Source: Streptomyces albipurpureus (GTDB taxonomy: Bacteria > Actinomycetota > Actinomycetes > Streptomycetales > Streptomycetaceae). Taken from it: 64,000 nt of DNA. This document shows positions 35,024-44,231 of the stretch, one piece after another. Position numbers and translations under genes: made by a program. The notes beneath the pieces were generated by a model. It saw only the letters and a program-made list of their open reading frames with translations, searched no databases and had not been told where the DNA came from. The stretch lies in contig NZ_JAMQAW010000075.1 in NCBI RefSeq assembly GCF_023701525.1, positions 1 through 64,000 of the forward strand. The letters are read 5' to 3'. Each line of letters begins with the position of its first letter. Positions within the stretch are counted from its first letter, which is position 1.

Positions 35024-36523
35024 TCAGGCGACGAAGGTGCGCGGTGCCTCTGTTCCCGTCGTCGCGCCCGTCTCCACCAGCCGTGCCGCCGCCGCCAGCC
35101 GGGCGGCCGCCTCATCCGCGACCGGCCCACCGACCGTGAACGGCAGTCGCACAAACCCCTCGAACGCGCCGTCCACCCCGAACCTCGGCCCGGACGGCAC
35201 CCGCACCCCCACCCGCTCGCCGACCTCGGCGAGCCGGGAGCCGGACAGCCCACCGGTGCGCACCCAGAGCGTCAGCCCACCGCGCGGCACCGCGAACTCC
35301 CAGGACGGAAGCTCCCGACGCACCGCGCTCACCAGCGCGTCGCGGTTCTCCCGCGCCTGTGTGCGGCGCGCCGCTACCGCCTGCTCCCAGTTGCCGGTCC
35401 GCATCAGCCACAGGATCGCGAGCTGTTCCAGTACGGGCGTACCGAGGTCGGCATAGGCGCGGGCGGCGACCAGCGAGCGGATCACATCGGGGGCCGCCCG
35501 CACCCAGCCGATGCGCATGCCCGCCCAGAACGCCTTGCTGGCCGAGCCGACCGTGATCACCGTGCTGCCCGCTGGATCGAAGGCACAGGCCGGTCGGGGC
35601 ATCTGGAGATCGTCATCGAGACGCAACTCGGTCATGGTCTCGTCCACCACGAGCACCGTGCCGGCCGAGCGGGCGGCGTCCACCAGGCGCCGCCGCTGGT
35701 CCTCGTCGGCGAGGGCACCCGTCGGATTGTGGAAGTCCGCGACGACATAGGCGAGCCGGGGGGCCGCGTCCCTGAACACCTGGCGCCACCGGGAGAGATC
35801 CCAGCCGCCGAGCCCCTCCTCCATGGCCACCGGCACCAGCCTGGCACCTGCCTCCCGCATCAGCTGGAGGATGTTGGCGTAGGACGGTGACTCGACGGCG
35901 ATGCGCTCACCGCGCCCGGCGAAGAGGTGGCAGATCGCGTCCATCGCGCCCATGGCGCCGGTGGTGACCATGATCTGCTCCGGCATCGTCGGGATGCCCT
36001 GTGCGGTGTAGCGGTCGGCGAGCATCTGACGGAGCGCGGGGATGCCGGCCGGATAGTCGCCATGGGTGTGGGCGTAGGGGGGCAGTTCCTCCAACGCGCC
36101 CTGGACACTGCGGGTGAGCCAGGGCTCGGGCGCCGGCAGCGCGGCGCACCCCAGGTCGATCATGGAACCGAGTGATTCCGGTGGCAGCGGCTCCAGACCG
36201 CGTGCCGGCAGTGGATTGCCGGCCGGTACGGCGGTCCAGCTGCCCGCGCCTCGCCGTGACTCCAGAAAGCCCTCACCGCGCAGGGCCTCGTAGGCGGCGG
36301 CGACGGTGGTACGGCTCATCGACAACGCCACGGCCAGTTCGCGCTCCGCCGGCAACCGGGCCGCGACCGGTACTCGCCCTTCCAGTACCAGCAGCCGAAC
36401 GCCGTCGGCGAGCGCACGGTACGCGGGTGGCTTGCGGGTGCCGGGCCCGGCCGGGCGAGGCTGCTGTGCGCTCAGCTGTCTGGCCAGCTGAGCCGCACCC
36501 ACTGCGGAAGTCCACTGAGCCAT
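35024..36523 (-). CDS. MocR-family transcriptional regulator (GntR-HTH + aminotransferase fold)
   Basis: A 499-aa chimeric regulator. Residues about 33-100 form a GntR winged helix (LADGVRLLVLEGRVPVAARL, then AERELAVALSMSRTTVAAAYE). The rest is a fold-type I aminotransferase domain with VADFHNPTG and the PLP-lysine motif GSASKAFWAGMRIGW. MocR proteins usually sense PLP or an amine and regulate a nearby gene. It is divergent from a YczE-type membrane protein gene with only 64 bases between, an arrangement repeatedly seen for MocR/YczE, so it probably controls that gene and itself. Confidence 0.93.
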   Translation of the reverse strand: MAQWTSAVGAAQLARQLSAQQPRPAGPGTRKPPAYRALADGVRLLVLEGRVPVAARLPAERELAVALSMSRTTVAAAYEALRGEGFLESRRGAGSWTAVPAGNPLPARGLEPLPPESLGSMIDLGCAALPAPEPWLTRSVQGALEELPPYAHTHGDYPAGIPALRQMLADRYTAQGIPTMPEQIMVTTGAMGAMDAICHLFAGRGERIAVESPSYANILQLMREAGARLVPVAMEEGLGGWDLSRWRQVFRDAAPRLAYVVADFHNPTGALADEDQRRRLVDAARSAGTVLVVDETMTELRLDDDLQMPRPACAFDPAGSTVITVGSASKAFWAGMRIGWVRAAPDVIRSLVAARAYADLGTPVLEQLAILWLMRTGNWEQAVAARRTQARENRDALVSAVRRELPSWEFAVPRGGLTLWVRTGGLSGSRLAEVGERVGVRVPSGPRFGVDGAFEGFVRLPFTVGGPVADEAAARLAAAARLVETGATTGTEAPRTFVA

Positions 36524-36587
36524 AGAAATCAGTCCACCTTCCCGGAATTGGCCATGGTTGCAATAAGTTCTCTAGCCACAGAGTGTC

Positions 36588-37376
36588 ATGAGTCAGTCCA
36601 ATGCCTCCAGAGGGGTCGCCATCGTGTCCATGGATTCAGCCGATTCACCAGCCAGCAAGGCGGCGGCCGTGACACCGGTCGAAGCGGTCGGCCCCCCGGA
36701 GGTCCCGGTCACCGACTCGGCCGGAAGACCACCCGCGGCGCTCCCCCGGCGACTGATCCAGCTGTACGCCGGTCTGGTCCTCTACGGGGTGAGCTCGGCC
36801 CTCCTGGTGCGCGCCGGCCTCGGTCTCGAACCGTGGAATGTGCTGCACCAGGGCATCTCCGAGCGGACCGGGCTGACGATCGGCACCGTGGCGATCATCG
36901 TCGGCGCCGTGGTGCTCCTGCTGTGGATACCCATCCGGCAGCGGCCGGGGCTCGGAACCGTCTCCAATGTCGTGGTTCTCGGGCTGGCCATGGACGCCAC
37001 CTTGGCGTTCGTCCCGGACGTCCACGGGCTCCTCGCCCAGATCCCCCTGATGGCCGGGGCCATCGTGCTCAACGGCATGGCCACCGGCCTCTACATCGCC
37101 GCGCGCTTCGGTCCTGGGCCGCGGGATGGTCTGATGACCGGCCTCCACCGGCTCACCGGCCGATCGATCCGACTGGTGCGTACGGGAATCGAGGTGACCG
37201 TGATCGCCACGGGCTTTCTGCTGGGCGGGTCCGTGGGCATCGGCACCGCCGCCTACGCGCTGTCGATCGGTCCGCTCGCCCAGCTGTTCCTGCGGCTGTT
37301 CGCCGTCCCTGAGCGGAGCTCCGCCACCACCGTCGTCGCCTCCGGTTCACCCAAGCGGGCGATACTGCGACGGTGA
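36588..37376 (+). CDS. YczE/YitT-type membrane protein
   Basis: A 262-aa integral membrane protein. After a polar N-terminus (about 1-50) come five or six transmembrane helices, with LIQLYAGLVLYGVSSALLVR the first and the conserved GLEPWNVLHQGISERTGLTIGT loop typical of the YczE family. RFGPGPRDGLMTGLHRLTG is a second conserved loop. The exact start is uncertain: internal GTG/ATG codons about 13-15 codons later are possible. Its transport role is unknown. Regulation by the divergent MocR protein is likely. The end overlaps the GTG of the next gene. Confidence 0.85.
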   Translation: MSQSNASRGVAIVSMDSADSPASKAAAVTPVEAVGPPEVPVTDSAGRPPAALPRRLIQLYAGLVLYGVSSALLVRAGLGLEPWNVLHQGISERTGLTIGTVAIIVGAVVLLLWIPIRQRPGLGTVSNVVVLGLAMDATLAFVPDVHGLLAQIPLMAGAIVLNGMATGLYIAARFGPGPRDGLMTGLHRLTGRSIRLVRTGIEVTVIATGFLLGGSVGIGTAAYALSIGPLAQLFLRLFAVPERSSATTVVASGSPKRAILRR

Positions 37377-38137
37377 CCGGCGTTCCCCACCCCTATCTGG
37401 ACCATCCCGCGGTGCTGCCGTTCGCCCACCGGGGCGGCGCGGCCGACGGGATCGAGAACACGGCAGCGGCCTTCCGCCGCGCCGCTGGGCTCGGCTACCG
37501 CTACTTCGAGACCGATGTGCACACCACCGCCGATGGGCGTCTTGTCGCCTTTCATGACGCGACGCTGGACCGGGTGACGGACACCCGAGGCCGGATCGCG
37601 CGGTTGCCCTGGAGCACGGTCCGGCGAGCCCGGGTGGGCGGCCGGGAGCCGGTGTCGCTGTTCGAGGAGTTGCTGGAGGAGTTCCCCGACGCGCGCTGGA
37701 ACGTGGATGTCAAAACGGAGTCCGCGGTGCGCCCGCTGGTGGATCTGATCCGCCGGACGGGTGCCTGGGACCGGGTCTGTGTCGGCTCGTTCTCGGAGCG
37801 CCGGGTGGCGCTGGCCGTACGGCTGGCCGGCCCCCGACTCGCGACCTCCTACGGTGTCCGGGGCGTTCTCGGGCTGCGCCTGGCCTCGCTCGGACTGCCT
37901 GCGGGGGTGCGCGGGGGCGGAGTGTGCGTCCAGGTCCCCGAGGTCCTGAACGGGGTGCCGGTGGTGGACCGTCGTTTCCTCCGGGCAGCGCACGCCCGGG
38001 GGCTCCAGGTCCATGTCTGGACGGTGAACGATCCGGATCGGATGAGAACCCTCCTCGACCTGGGCGTGGATGGCATCATGACCGATCATCTGGAGACGCT
38101 GCGCGGGGTGCTGAACGATCGAGGCGCCTGGGCCTGA
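37373..38137 (+). CDS. glycerophosphodiester phosphodiesterase
   Basis: Metal-dependent hydrolase releasing glycerol-3-phosphate from deacylated phospholipids. The 254-aa GDPD domain has all core residues: FAHRGG with the catalytic His, IENT, ETDVHTTADGRLVAFHDATLDR with the second His, and GVDGIMTDHLE near the end. There is no signal peptide, so it acts in the cytosol. Its GTG start overlaps the stop of the YczE-type gene (37373-37376), indicating coupling, and the MFS gene follows after 40 bases. Confidence 0.93.
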   Translation: MTGVPHPYLDHPAVLPFAHRGGAADGIENTAAAFRRAAGLGYRYFETDVHTTADGRLVAFHDATLDRVTDTRGRIARLPWSTVRRARVGGREPVSLFEELLEEFPDARWNVDVKTESAVRPLVDLIRRTGAWDRVCVGSFSERRVALAVRLAGPRLATSYGVRGVLGLRLASLGLPAGVRGGGVCVQVPEVLNGVPVVDRRFLRAAHARGLQVHVWTVNDPDRMRTLLDLGVDGIMTDHLETLRGVLNDRGAWA

Positions 38138-38177
38138 TCCGCGCGTCCACATCGGGGCGACGAGTGAGGGGGCGCGG

Positions 38178-39548
38178 ATGACGGTCGAACCTGCCGACGG
38201 CGCTGACACGGGGACCGGTACGGACGGCGCTGCGCTTCGGGAACGCCGGCGTGAACAACAGGGCTGGTACTTCTACGATTTCGCCTGTTCCGTCTATTCG
38301 ACGAGCGTTCTGACCGTTTTCCTCGGCCCCTATCTCACCTCGGTGGCGAAGGCGGCGGCTGACGCCGAGGGCTTTGTCCATCCGCTGGGCATCCCGGTGC
38401 GGGCGGGCTCCCTCTTCGCCTACTCCGTCTCCCTGTCGGTGATCGTCGCGGTCCTGCTCATGCCGCTCGCGGGCGCCTGGGCGGACCGCACCGGCCTGAA
38501 GAAACCACTGCTCGCGGTGGCCGCCTATGTGGGCGCCGCGGCCACCACGGGAATGTTCTTCCTCTCGGGAGACCGCTATCTCCTCGGCGCGCTCCTCCTG
38601 ATCATCGCCAATGCGTCGCTCTCGGTGTCGATGGTGCTCTACAACGCCTTTCTTCCGCAGATAGCCGAGCCGGCGGAGCGTGACGCGGTCTCCGCGCGGG
38701 GCTGGGCCTTCGGCTACGCCTCGGGCGCGCTGGTGCTGCTGCTGAACCTGGCCCTCTACAGCGGCCATGACACCTTCGGCCTGTCGGAGTCGGCCGCGGT
38801 ACGGATCTGTCTGGCGTCGGCGGGACTGTGGTGGGGGGCGTTCACCCTGATACCCCTGCGCAGACTCAGGGACCGGCGCATCCCCCCGAGCGGAGAGGGC
38901 GCCGTGGGCTCCGGATGGCGGCATCTGGTGGCCACCATCAAGGACATGCGCCGATACCCGCTGACGCTGTCGTTTCTGCTCGCCTACCTCGTCTACAACG
39001 ACGGCGTGCAGACCGTGATCTCCCAGGCCTCCATCTACGGCTCCGAAGAGCTGGGCCTCGACCAGACCACCCTGATCATCGCCGTGCTGCTGGTGCAGAT
39101 ACTCGCGGTGGCGGGGGCGCTGGGCATGGGCCGGCTCGCGAGGACCCACGGCGCCAAACGAACGATCCTCGGTTCGCTTGCCGTCTGGACGCTGATCCTG
39201 GCCGCTGGCTACTTCCTGCCCGCGCGCTCTTCGTGGTGGTTCTTCGCCCTGGCCGCGGGAATCGGTCTGGTACTGGGCGGCAGTCAGGCGCTTTCCCGAT
39301 CCCTCTTCTCCCATCTGGTCCCGCGCGGAAAGGAAGCGGCGTATTTCTCGGCGTATGAGATGAGTGACCGTGGGCTCAGCTGGCTCGGTCCGCTCGTCTT
39401 TGGGCTCGCCTACCAACTGACCGGCAGTTATCGGGACGCGATCATCTCGCTCGTGATCTTCTTTGCCTTGGGATTTCTCCTGCTGGCGCGGGTACCCGTA
39501 CGAGAGGCGGTGGCCGCGGCGGGTAATCCCGCACCGGAACGGATTTAG
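38178..39548 (+). CDS. MFS transporter (UMF1/Atg22-like family)
   Basis: A 456-aa permease with about twelve membrane helices. The start region EQQGWYFYDFACSVYSTSVLTVFLGPYLTSVA is the hallmark of the UMF1/Atg22-like family, and GSQALSRSLFSHLVPRGKEAAYFSAYEMSDRG is the second. Substrate is unknown; Atg22 exports amino acids from yeast vacuoles. The preceding gene is a phospholipid-remnant hydrolase 40 bases away, so glycerophospholipid metabolites are conceivable but not shown. Confidence 0.9.
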   Translation: MTVEPADGADTGTGTDGAALRERRREQQGWYFYDFACSVYSTSVLTVFLGPYLTSVAKAAADAEGFVHPLGIPVRAGSLFAYSVSLSVIVAVLLMPLAGAWADRTGLKKPLLAVAAYVGAAATTGMFFLSGDRYLLGALLLIIANASLSVSMVLYNAFLPQIAEPAERDAVSARGWAFGYASGALVLLLNLALYSGHDTFGLSESAAVRICLASAGLWWGAFTLIPLRRLRDRRIPPSGEGAVGSGWRHLVATIKDMRRYPLTLSFLLAYLVYNDGVQTVISQASIYGSEELGLDQTTLIIAVLLVQILAVAGALGMGRLARTHGAKRTILGSLAVWTLILAAGYFLPARSSWWFFALAAGIGLVLGGSQALSRSLFSHLVPRGKEAAYFSAYEMSDRGLSWLGPLVFGLAYQLTGSYRDAIISLVIFFALGFLLLARVPVREAVAAAGNPAPERI

Positions 39549-39727
39549 ACGTTGAACTGAAAGGGCGGTAGTGTACGCGTTTGGCCTGCCAGGCGGACCG
39601 TTACTGCGCACAAAGGGAAGTGGAATCTACGGGTGACACTTTCTGCCAGATGTGACAAACCGGGCACTGGTGGGTACCCCAACGTAGGGGCAAGCAGCGG
39701 CACGACGGGCGACGCGTGACCCGGAAC

Positions 39728-39754
39728 GGGAATCTTTACGGCCGACCGGACGTT
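39728..39754 (+). promoter_or_regulatory. SigR-type promoter of rbpA
   Basis: GGGAAT at 39728-39733, exactly 18 bases, then GTT at 39752-39754: a perfect match to the Streptomyces SigR (thiol-oxidative stress) consensus GGGAAT-N18-GTT. The start of transcription is expected about 7 bases downstream, near 39761, giving a leader of about 55 bases before the rbpA ATG. SigR control of rbpA is known from S. coelicolor. Confidence 0.9.
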
Positions 39755-39815
39755 GACCGGATGACGACGACAGCGACACCTGTCCTGTGGGCGACAAGCC
39801 CGGGAGGCACGATTC

Positions 39816-40190
39816 ATGAGTGAGCGAGCTCTCCGCGGCACGCGCCTCGTGGTTACCAGCTACGAGACGGACCGCGGCATCGATCTGGCCCCGCGCCAGG
39901 CGGTGGAGTACGCATGCCAGAACGGACATCGGTTTGAGATGCCGTTCTCGGTCGAAGCAGAGATTCCGCCGGAGTGGGAGTGCAAGGCGTGCGGCGCCCA
40001 GGCACTCCTGGTGGACGGGGATGGCCCCGAAGAGAAGAAGGGGAAGCCCGCGCGGACGCACTGGGACATGCTCATGGAGCGGCGTACCCGCGAGGAGTTG
40101 GAGGAAGTGCTGGCCGAAAGGCTGGCGGTCCTGCGCTCCGGTGCCATGAACATCGCCGTGCATCCTCGGGATAGCCGCAAGTCCGCATAA
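39816..40190 (+). CDS. rbpA: RNA polymerase-binding protein RbpA
   Basis: Essential or growth-supporting general factor that binds RNA polymerase and the principal sigma factor HrdB, stabilising the open complex. The 124-aa protein keeps the zinc-site set C34, H38, C56, C59 of the S. coelicolor protein, a basic linker (EEKKGKPART) and the C-terminal sigma-interaction domain with R89 and R90, residues known to matter for HrdB binding. Preceded by a SigR promoter and followed by a very strong terminator, it is transcribed alone. Confidence 0.97.
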   Translation: MSERALRGTRLVVTSYETDRGIDLAPRQAVEYACQNGHRFEMPFSVEAEIPPEWECKACGAQALLVDGDGPEEKKGKPARTHWDMLMERRTREELEEVLAERLAVLRSGAMNIAVHPRDSRKSA

Positions 40191-40242
40191 CCGGCACTGC
40201 ATCGCGTACCACCGCACCACCAGATAACAGCGTCAAGCAGTA

Positions 40243-40296
40243 CAAGAGCCGCGGGCTGTGTGCACACCATGTGTGTGCCGCAGCCCGCGGCTCTTG
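40243..40296. terminator. strong bidirectional terminator between rbpA and fxsA
   Basis: Perfect 16-bp inverted repeat: CAAGAGCCGCGGGCTG at 40243-40258 and CAGCCCGCGGCTCTTG at 40281-40296, 22-base loop. It serves the rightward rbpA transcript and possibly the convergent fxsA transcript. Confidence 0.85.
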
Positions 40297-40473
40297 GTGC
40301 GTTCCGGGCGCTGCTCTCGTGTTCTGCCCGGCGTCTCGCGCTCTGCCCGCGAGTCTCACAACACACCCCCGGCCCATCAGACTCGGCCGGAGGCTCGGTG
40401 GGCGCGCGGCGCGCCCGGATGCGGAGACACCGAGGAGGCCAGTGGCGCGGCCCTCCTGCGGGGAGCGGTCCGA

Positions 40474-41076
40474 TCAGGGGGTCAGAGGCGGCTTGGGGCC
40501 GGTGGAACCGGTGCCTGACGACCCGCGCTCACCTTCTGGACGGCCCGCGTCCTGGCGAATGACCTCGCCCGGGACGACCTTGCCATCGGGCCGATGGATA
40601 CGGGCCTGCTGGAACGCGTCCTGAAGACTGCCGGGGTTGGCCGCCCGCATCCGGCGCTCCAGCGACCTCTCCGCGTACCGCCCCAGCAGGGAGCGCACGG
40701 GGGGCACCAGCAGGGCCAGACCCAGCACATCGGAGAGCAGACCGGGGAGCATGATCAACAGCCCACCGAGCATCAGGAAGCCGTTGCCGTCGCCCTTGCC
40801 GCCACCGCCGGCCTGAGGCTCCGAAAGCCCGCTCTGCTGGCGTTGGAGCGTCTCCGAGAGGTTACGGAAGGCTCGGCGGCCCGCCCGCTTGATGACGGCG
40901 CCTCCGAGCAGCCCCGCTCCGATCAGCAGGGCGAAAACGGTCAGCCCGCCCGCGACGTCGGCGACAAGGATGAGCAGCCATACCTCCAGGACCAGCCAGG
41001 CGGCGATGGCGAGCGGAACAAGGCTGCGGGCGCGGGAGCGCTTGGGTGCGGTCGGGGGCGTGGCGCCGGTCGTCAT
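40474..41076 (-). CDS. fxsA: FxsA-family membrane protein
   Basis: A 200-aa inner-membrane protein. The start at MTTGATPPTAPKR (ATG at 41076) is preferred over an open frame 59 codons longer, which is low-complexity. Helices: LVPLAIAAWLVLEVWLLILV and GGLTVFALLIGAGLLGGAVI, then RAGRRAFRNLSETLQ in the cytosol, and a third hydrophobic part FLMLGGLLIMLPGLLSDVLG. In E. coli FxsA relieves phage T7 exclusion by F plasmids; its normal role is unknown. The C-terminus is polar and proline-rich. Confidence 0.9.
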   Translation of the reverse strand: MTTGATPPTAPKRSRARSLVPLAIAAWLVLEVWLLILVADVAGGLTVFALLIGAGLLGGAVIKRAGRRAFRNLSETLQRQQSGLSEPQAGGGGKGDGNGFLMLGGLLIMLPGLLSDVLGLALLVPPVRSLLGRYAERSLERRMRAANPGSLQDAFQQARIHRPDGKVVPGEVIRQDAGRPEGERGSSGTGSTGPKPPLTP

Positions 41077-41186
41077 GTCCCCAGTGTGCCTGGCCGTGCG
41101 CGGAAGTGGCGTAAGGGGGCGATGAAGAGGACCCCGCTCCGGCGGAGCGGCCGCCGCTGAGGCCCCCGGCCTCCCGGCTATCGGCC

Positions 41187-41972
41187 TCAGAGGGGCTTTC
41201 GGCCGCGGAGGCCGTTCGCCCGGGCTCTGACTCCCCAGCCGGCCACGCGCCACAGGGCCTCGACGGCGATCTCCCGGTTCATCTTGGAGTCACCGAGTTC
41301 CCGCTCCACAAAGGTGATCGGGACCTCCACCACGTGATAACCCGCCGCCACGGCCCGGCGCGCGAGGTCGACCTGGAAGCAGTAGCCCTGTGAGGTGACC
41401 TCGTCGAGCCCGAGGCCCTGAAGGGTTTCGGTGCGGAAGGCGCGGAAGCCGCCGGTGACATCCCGGATCGGCAGTCCCAGCAGCAGCCGGGAGTAGGTGC
41501 TGCCGCCGCGGGAGATGAACTTCCGGTACTTGGGCCAGTTGACCACTCGGCCGCCGGGCACCCAGCGCGAGCCGAGGACCAGGTCGGCGCCCTTGAGCGC
41601 GGTCAGCAGTCGGGGCAGCTCTTCCGGCTGGTGGGAGCCATCGGCGTCCATCTCGATCAGTACGCCGTAGCCGTTCTCCATGCCCCAGGCGAAGCCGGCG
41701 AGGTAGGCGGCGCCGAGACCTTCCTTGCCCTTGCGGTGCAGGACCTGCACCTGGCTGTCCGCGGCCACGATCTCATCGGCGATCTTGCCGGTGCCATCGG
41801 GGCTGTTGTCGTCGGCGATGAGGATGTCCGCGGCGGGGACAGCGGCCCGTACTCGGGAGACGATCTTCTTGACGTTCTCGGCCTCGTTGTAGGTCGGAAT
41901 GATCACCAAGGATCTGCCGAGCGGCCCGTACCGCTTCCCCTGGGCTTCGCTGTCCCTAGCGCCGTCGTTCAC
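41187..41972 (-). CDS. ppm1: polyprenyl-phosphate mannosyltransferase (Ppm1)
   Basis: Family 2 glycosyltransferase that makes polyprenyl-phosphate-mannose from GDP-mannose at the cytosolic face of the membrane. The 261-aa catalytic domain has SLVIIPTYNEAENV, IADDNSPDGTG and the DxD-type MDADGSHQ, and GGFRAFR near 190. Unlike the mycobacterial protein it is not fused to an Lnt domain. The GTG start (41972) has AAGGGGAAG upstream; the ATG 30 codons further up lacks family similarity. In S. coelicolor the equivalent enzyme works with Pmt in protein O-mannosylation and is needed for phage phiC31 infection. Confidence 0.93.
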   Translation of the reverse strand: MNDGARDSEAQGKRYGPLGRSLVIIPTYNEAENVKKIVSRVRAAVPAADILIADDNSPDGTGKIADEIVAADSQVQVLHRKGKEGLGAAYLAGFAWGMENGYGVLIEMDADGSHQPEELPRLLTALKGADLVLGSRWVPGGRVVNWPKYRKFISRGGSTYSRLLLGLPIRDVTGGFRAFRTETLQGLGLDEVTSQGYCFQVDLARRAVAAGYHVVEVPITFVERELGDSKMNREIAVEALWRVAGWGVRARANGLRGRKPL

Positions 41973-42570
41973 TACTTCCCCTTTTAATGTCCGTGCACAG
42001 AGCCCCACCTTAACGAGCGCCCCGCACCGGCTCACGACGGCACGGACCTGGGGTGCAGTCATGGGGGCGGCGCTGGTTGGCGGTGCGGGTCCGGCCCCCG
42101 CGACGGGGAGGATTCACCGGTGGTCCCACGGACGGTATCGCGAGAACGGGGGGTATCGCCAAAGGTGCGGATCGGGGCCCGGCGTCCTTCGGGCCGGCCT
42201 GGGACCCGCTGGCTGCGGGTCGACCGAGAGCCGTTGTCTACTGAACACCGGACCCCATCCGGGTCGCACCTGCCGGCCGGCTGAAACCTTCCCTCGCCCC
42301 CGAGGCGCGGATGCTGGACCTGGCTCCCAGTGGCGGTGCTCCGGTGCGGCGCACTGCCCCCTGACCCAACGGCGTTCAACGACTGCGTGGAGGTCCCACC
42401 GGCCGGACGTCCTGTGGTGGACTCGGCCGAACCTACCCGCCCGTGGGCGCTCCGTGTCAACAGTCGTGCGATCTGCGCGGTTTGCCCATTTCGGCCGGGT
42501 CCATGGCGAAGATGTGCAGGTCGTGGCTAACCGTCCTGGACGCTGATCGACCGTACGAAATGTCCGTACG
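41973..42570. other. gene-free stretch upstream of ppm1
   Basis: About 600 bases between the ppm1 start and the end of the amidohydrolase gene. It holds the ppm1 promoter near its left end. Open frames are short and lack codon bias and ribosome sites. A small inverted repeat, GTACG at 42553 and CGTAC at 42565, sits at the amidohydrolase end. I see no RNA gene or mobile element. Confidence 0.45.
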
Positions 42571-44211
42571 TCACTCGTTCGGCCGGTTGAAGACGGTCTC
42601 CCCGCTGACCACCGTCCGCAGGCACACCGGCAGTTCGCCGCCGGGGGTGAGGTCCGGCAGCCCGGGGGTGCCGGAACGGGGGTCGGTGGACCAACGCGCC
42701 ACCCGGTCGTCCGGGGCCTGGACGACCAGTTCCCCGGTGCGCCACAGAGCGTAGTCAGCCGCGGCCCCGGGCACCAGGGTGCCGGCGTCGTCACGGCCGG
42801 CCGCGCGCCAGCCGCCTCGGGTGTGGGCCGTGAAGGCGGCCCGGACCGAGATGCGGTGCTCGGGCGTGCGGTGGAAGGCGGCCGCGCGGACCGTGCCCCA
42901 GGGGTCGAGCGGGGTGACGGGGCTGTCGGAGCCGAGCGCCAGCGGCACCCCGGCCCTGAGCAGGGCGGCGAACGGATTGAGCGTACGGGCGCGCTCGACG
43001 CCGAGCCGCTCGACGTACATGCCCTCCTCGCCGCCCCAGGCCGCGTCGAAGGCGGGCTGTACCGAGGCGGTCAGCCCGAACTCGGCAAAGGCGGCAATGG
43101 TCTCGGGCGTGAGCATTTCGGCGTGCTCGACGCGGTGCCGAGCGGCGCGCACCCGGTCATGGCCGAGCCTCTCGGCCGCCGCTCTCACGCCTTCGGTGAC
43201 GGTGGTGAGCGCGGCGTCCCCGATGGCGTGGAATCCGGCCTGGAGCCCGGCTTCCGTACAGGCGGCGACGTGGGCGGCGACCGCGGCCACGTCCAGCTGC
43301 GCGAGGCCGGTGTGGGCGGCGTCGGCGTATGACGAGTGGAGGCAGGCGGTGTGGGAGCCGAGCGAACCGTCGACGAAGAGGTCGCCGGCCGCTCCCACCG
43401 CGCCCAGCTCCTTGATCCCCTGAGCACCCTTCGCATCCGTGATGTGCTCGGCCCAGTAGCCGACGACCCGCGGCCCGGAATGAGTCGCGGCAGACGCCAG
43501 CAGGGCGGTGAAGTCATCCTCGTCGGAGATGTCGGGGCCGGCGCACTCATGGACGGTGCCGATGCCGAGCGAGGCCGCCTGATCCAGTGCGGCACGCTGG
43601 GCCGCCGCACGCTGGGCCGGGCTGACGGCGTCATGCGCCGCGGCCCGTACCGCGTGGTGGGCCGCCGCGGTGAGCGGCTCGTCCGGACGGTATCCGGTCA
43701 GGTCGGTGACCCCCGGCACCAGGTCAAGCAGTGCGGTGGTGACCACAGCGGAGTGAACGTCGATACGGGTGAGATAGAGGGGGCGTCCGCCGCTCGCGTC
43801 GTCCAGTTCCGCACGGCTGGGATGGCGCCGCTCGGGCCAGCGTGCGGCGTCCCAGCCGTGCCCCAGCAGGACCCGGTCCGCGGGGTGGGCGGCGCTGTGC
43901 TCCCGTACGAGCACGAGGGCGTCGGCGAGGGTCCGGGCGCCGGAGAGGTCAAGGCCGGTGAGGGCGAGCCCGGTCGCCGTTGTGTGCACATGTGCGTCGG
44001 TGAACGCGGGGGTGACCAGAGCACCTTCGAGGTCGACGATCTCGTCGACGCCGTCGGCGAAGGCATCGGCGGCCCCCTCCGAGCCGACCCAGGCGATATG
44101 GCCTCGTTGGACGACCATCGCGGTGGCGAAGGGGTCGGCCGGGCTGTGGACCTCTCCCCCGCGCAGCAGGGTGGTGCGCTGTGCGCCGGGGGCGGTGGTG
44201 CTCTCGATCAT
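42571..44211 (-). CDS. amidohydrolase (YtcJ-like)
   Basis: Metal-dependent hydrolase of the amidohydrolase_3/YtcJ type, 546 aa. The N-terminal beta-sandwich leads to DAHVHTT with the HxH metal motif; further signatures are LLGHGWD, GSLGSHTACL, FHAIGDAAL and RHRVEHAEM, and SDSPVTPLDPW near the C-terminus with the final metal-ligand Asp. Substrates of this family are mostly unknown N-substituted amino acids or amides. No signal peptide. It starts 20 bases past the end of the Lrp-type gene, transcribed in the same direction, so a shared transcript is likely. Confidence 0.9.
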   Translation of the reverse strand: MIESTTAPGAQRTTLLRGGEVHSPADPFATAMVVQRGHIAWVGSEGAADAFADGVDEIVDLEGALVTPAFTDAHVHTTATGLALTGLDLSGARTLADALVLVREHSAAHPADRVLLGHGWDAARWPERRHPSRAELDDASGGRPLYLTRIDVHSAVVTTALLDLVPGVTDLTGYRPDEPLTAAAHHAVRAAAHDAVSPAQRAAAQRAALDQAASLGIGTVHECAGPDISDEDDFTALLASAATHSGPRVVGYWAEHITDAKGAQGIKELGAVGAAGDLFVDGSLGSHTACLHSSYADAAHTGLAQLDVAAVAAHVAACTEAGLQAGFHAIGDAALTTVTEGVRAAAERLGHDRVRAARHRVEHAEMLTPETIAAFAEFGLTASVQPAFDAAWGGEEGMYVERLGVERARTLNPFAALLRAGVPLALGSDSPVTPLDPWGTVRAAAFHRTPEHRISVRAAFTAHTRGGWRAAGRDDAGTLVPGAAADYALWRTGELVVQAPDDRVARWSTDPRSGTPGLPDLTPGGELPVCLRTVVSGETVFNRPNE

Positions 44212-44231
44212 GTGCCTAGCCTAGGCGTGGC

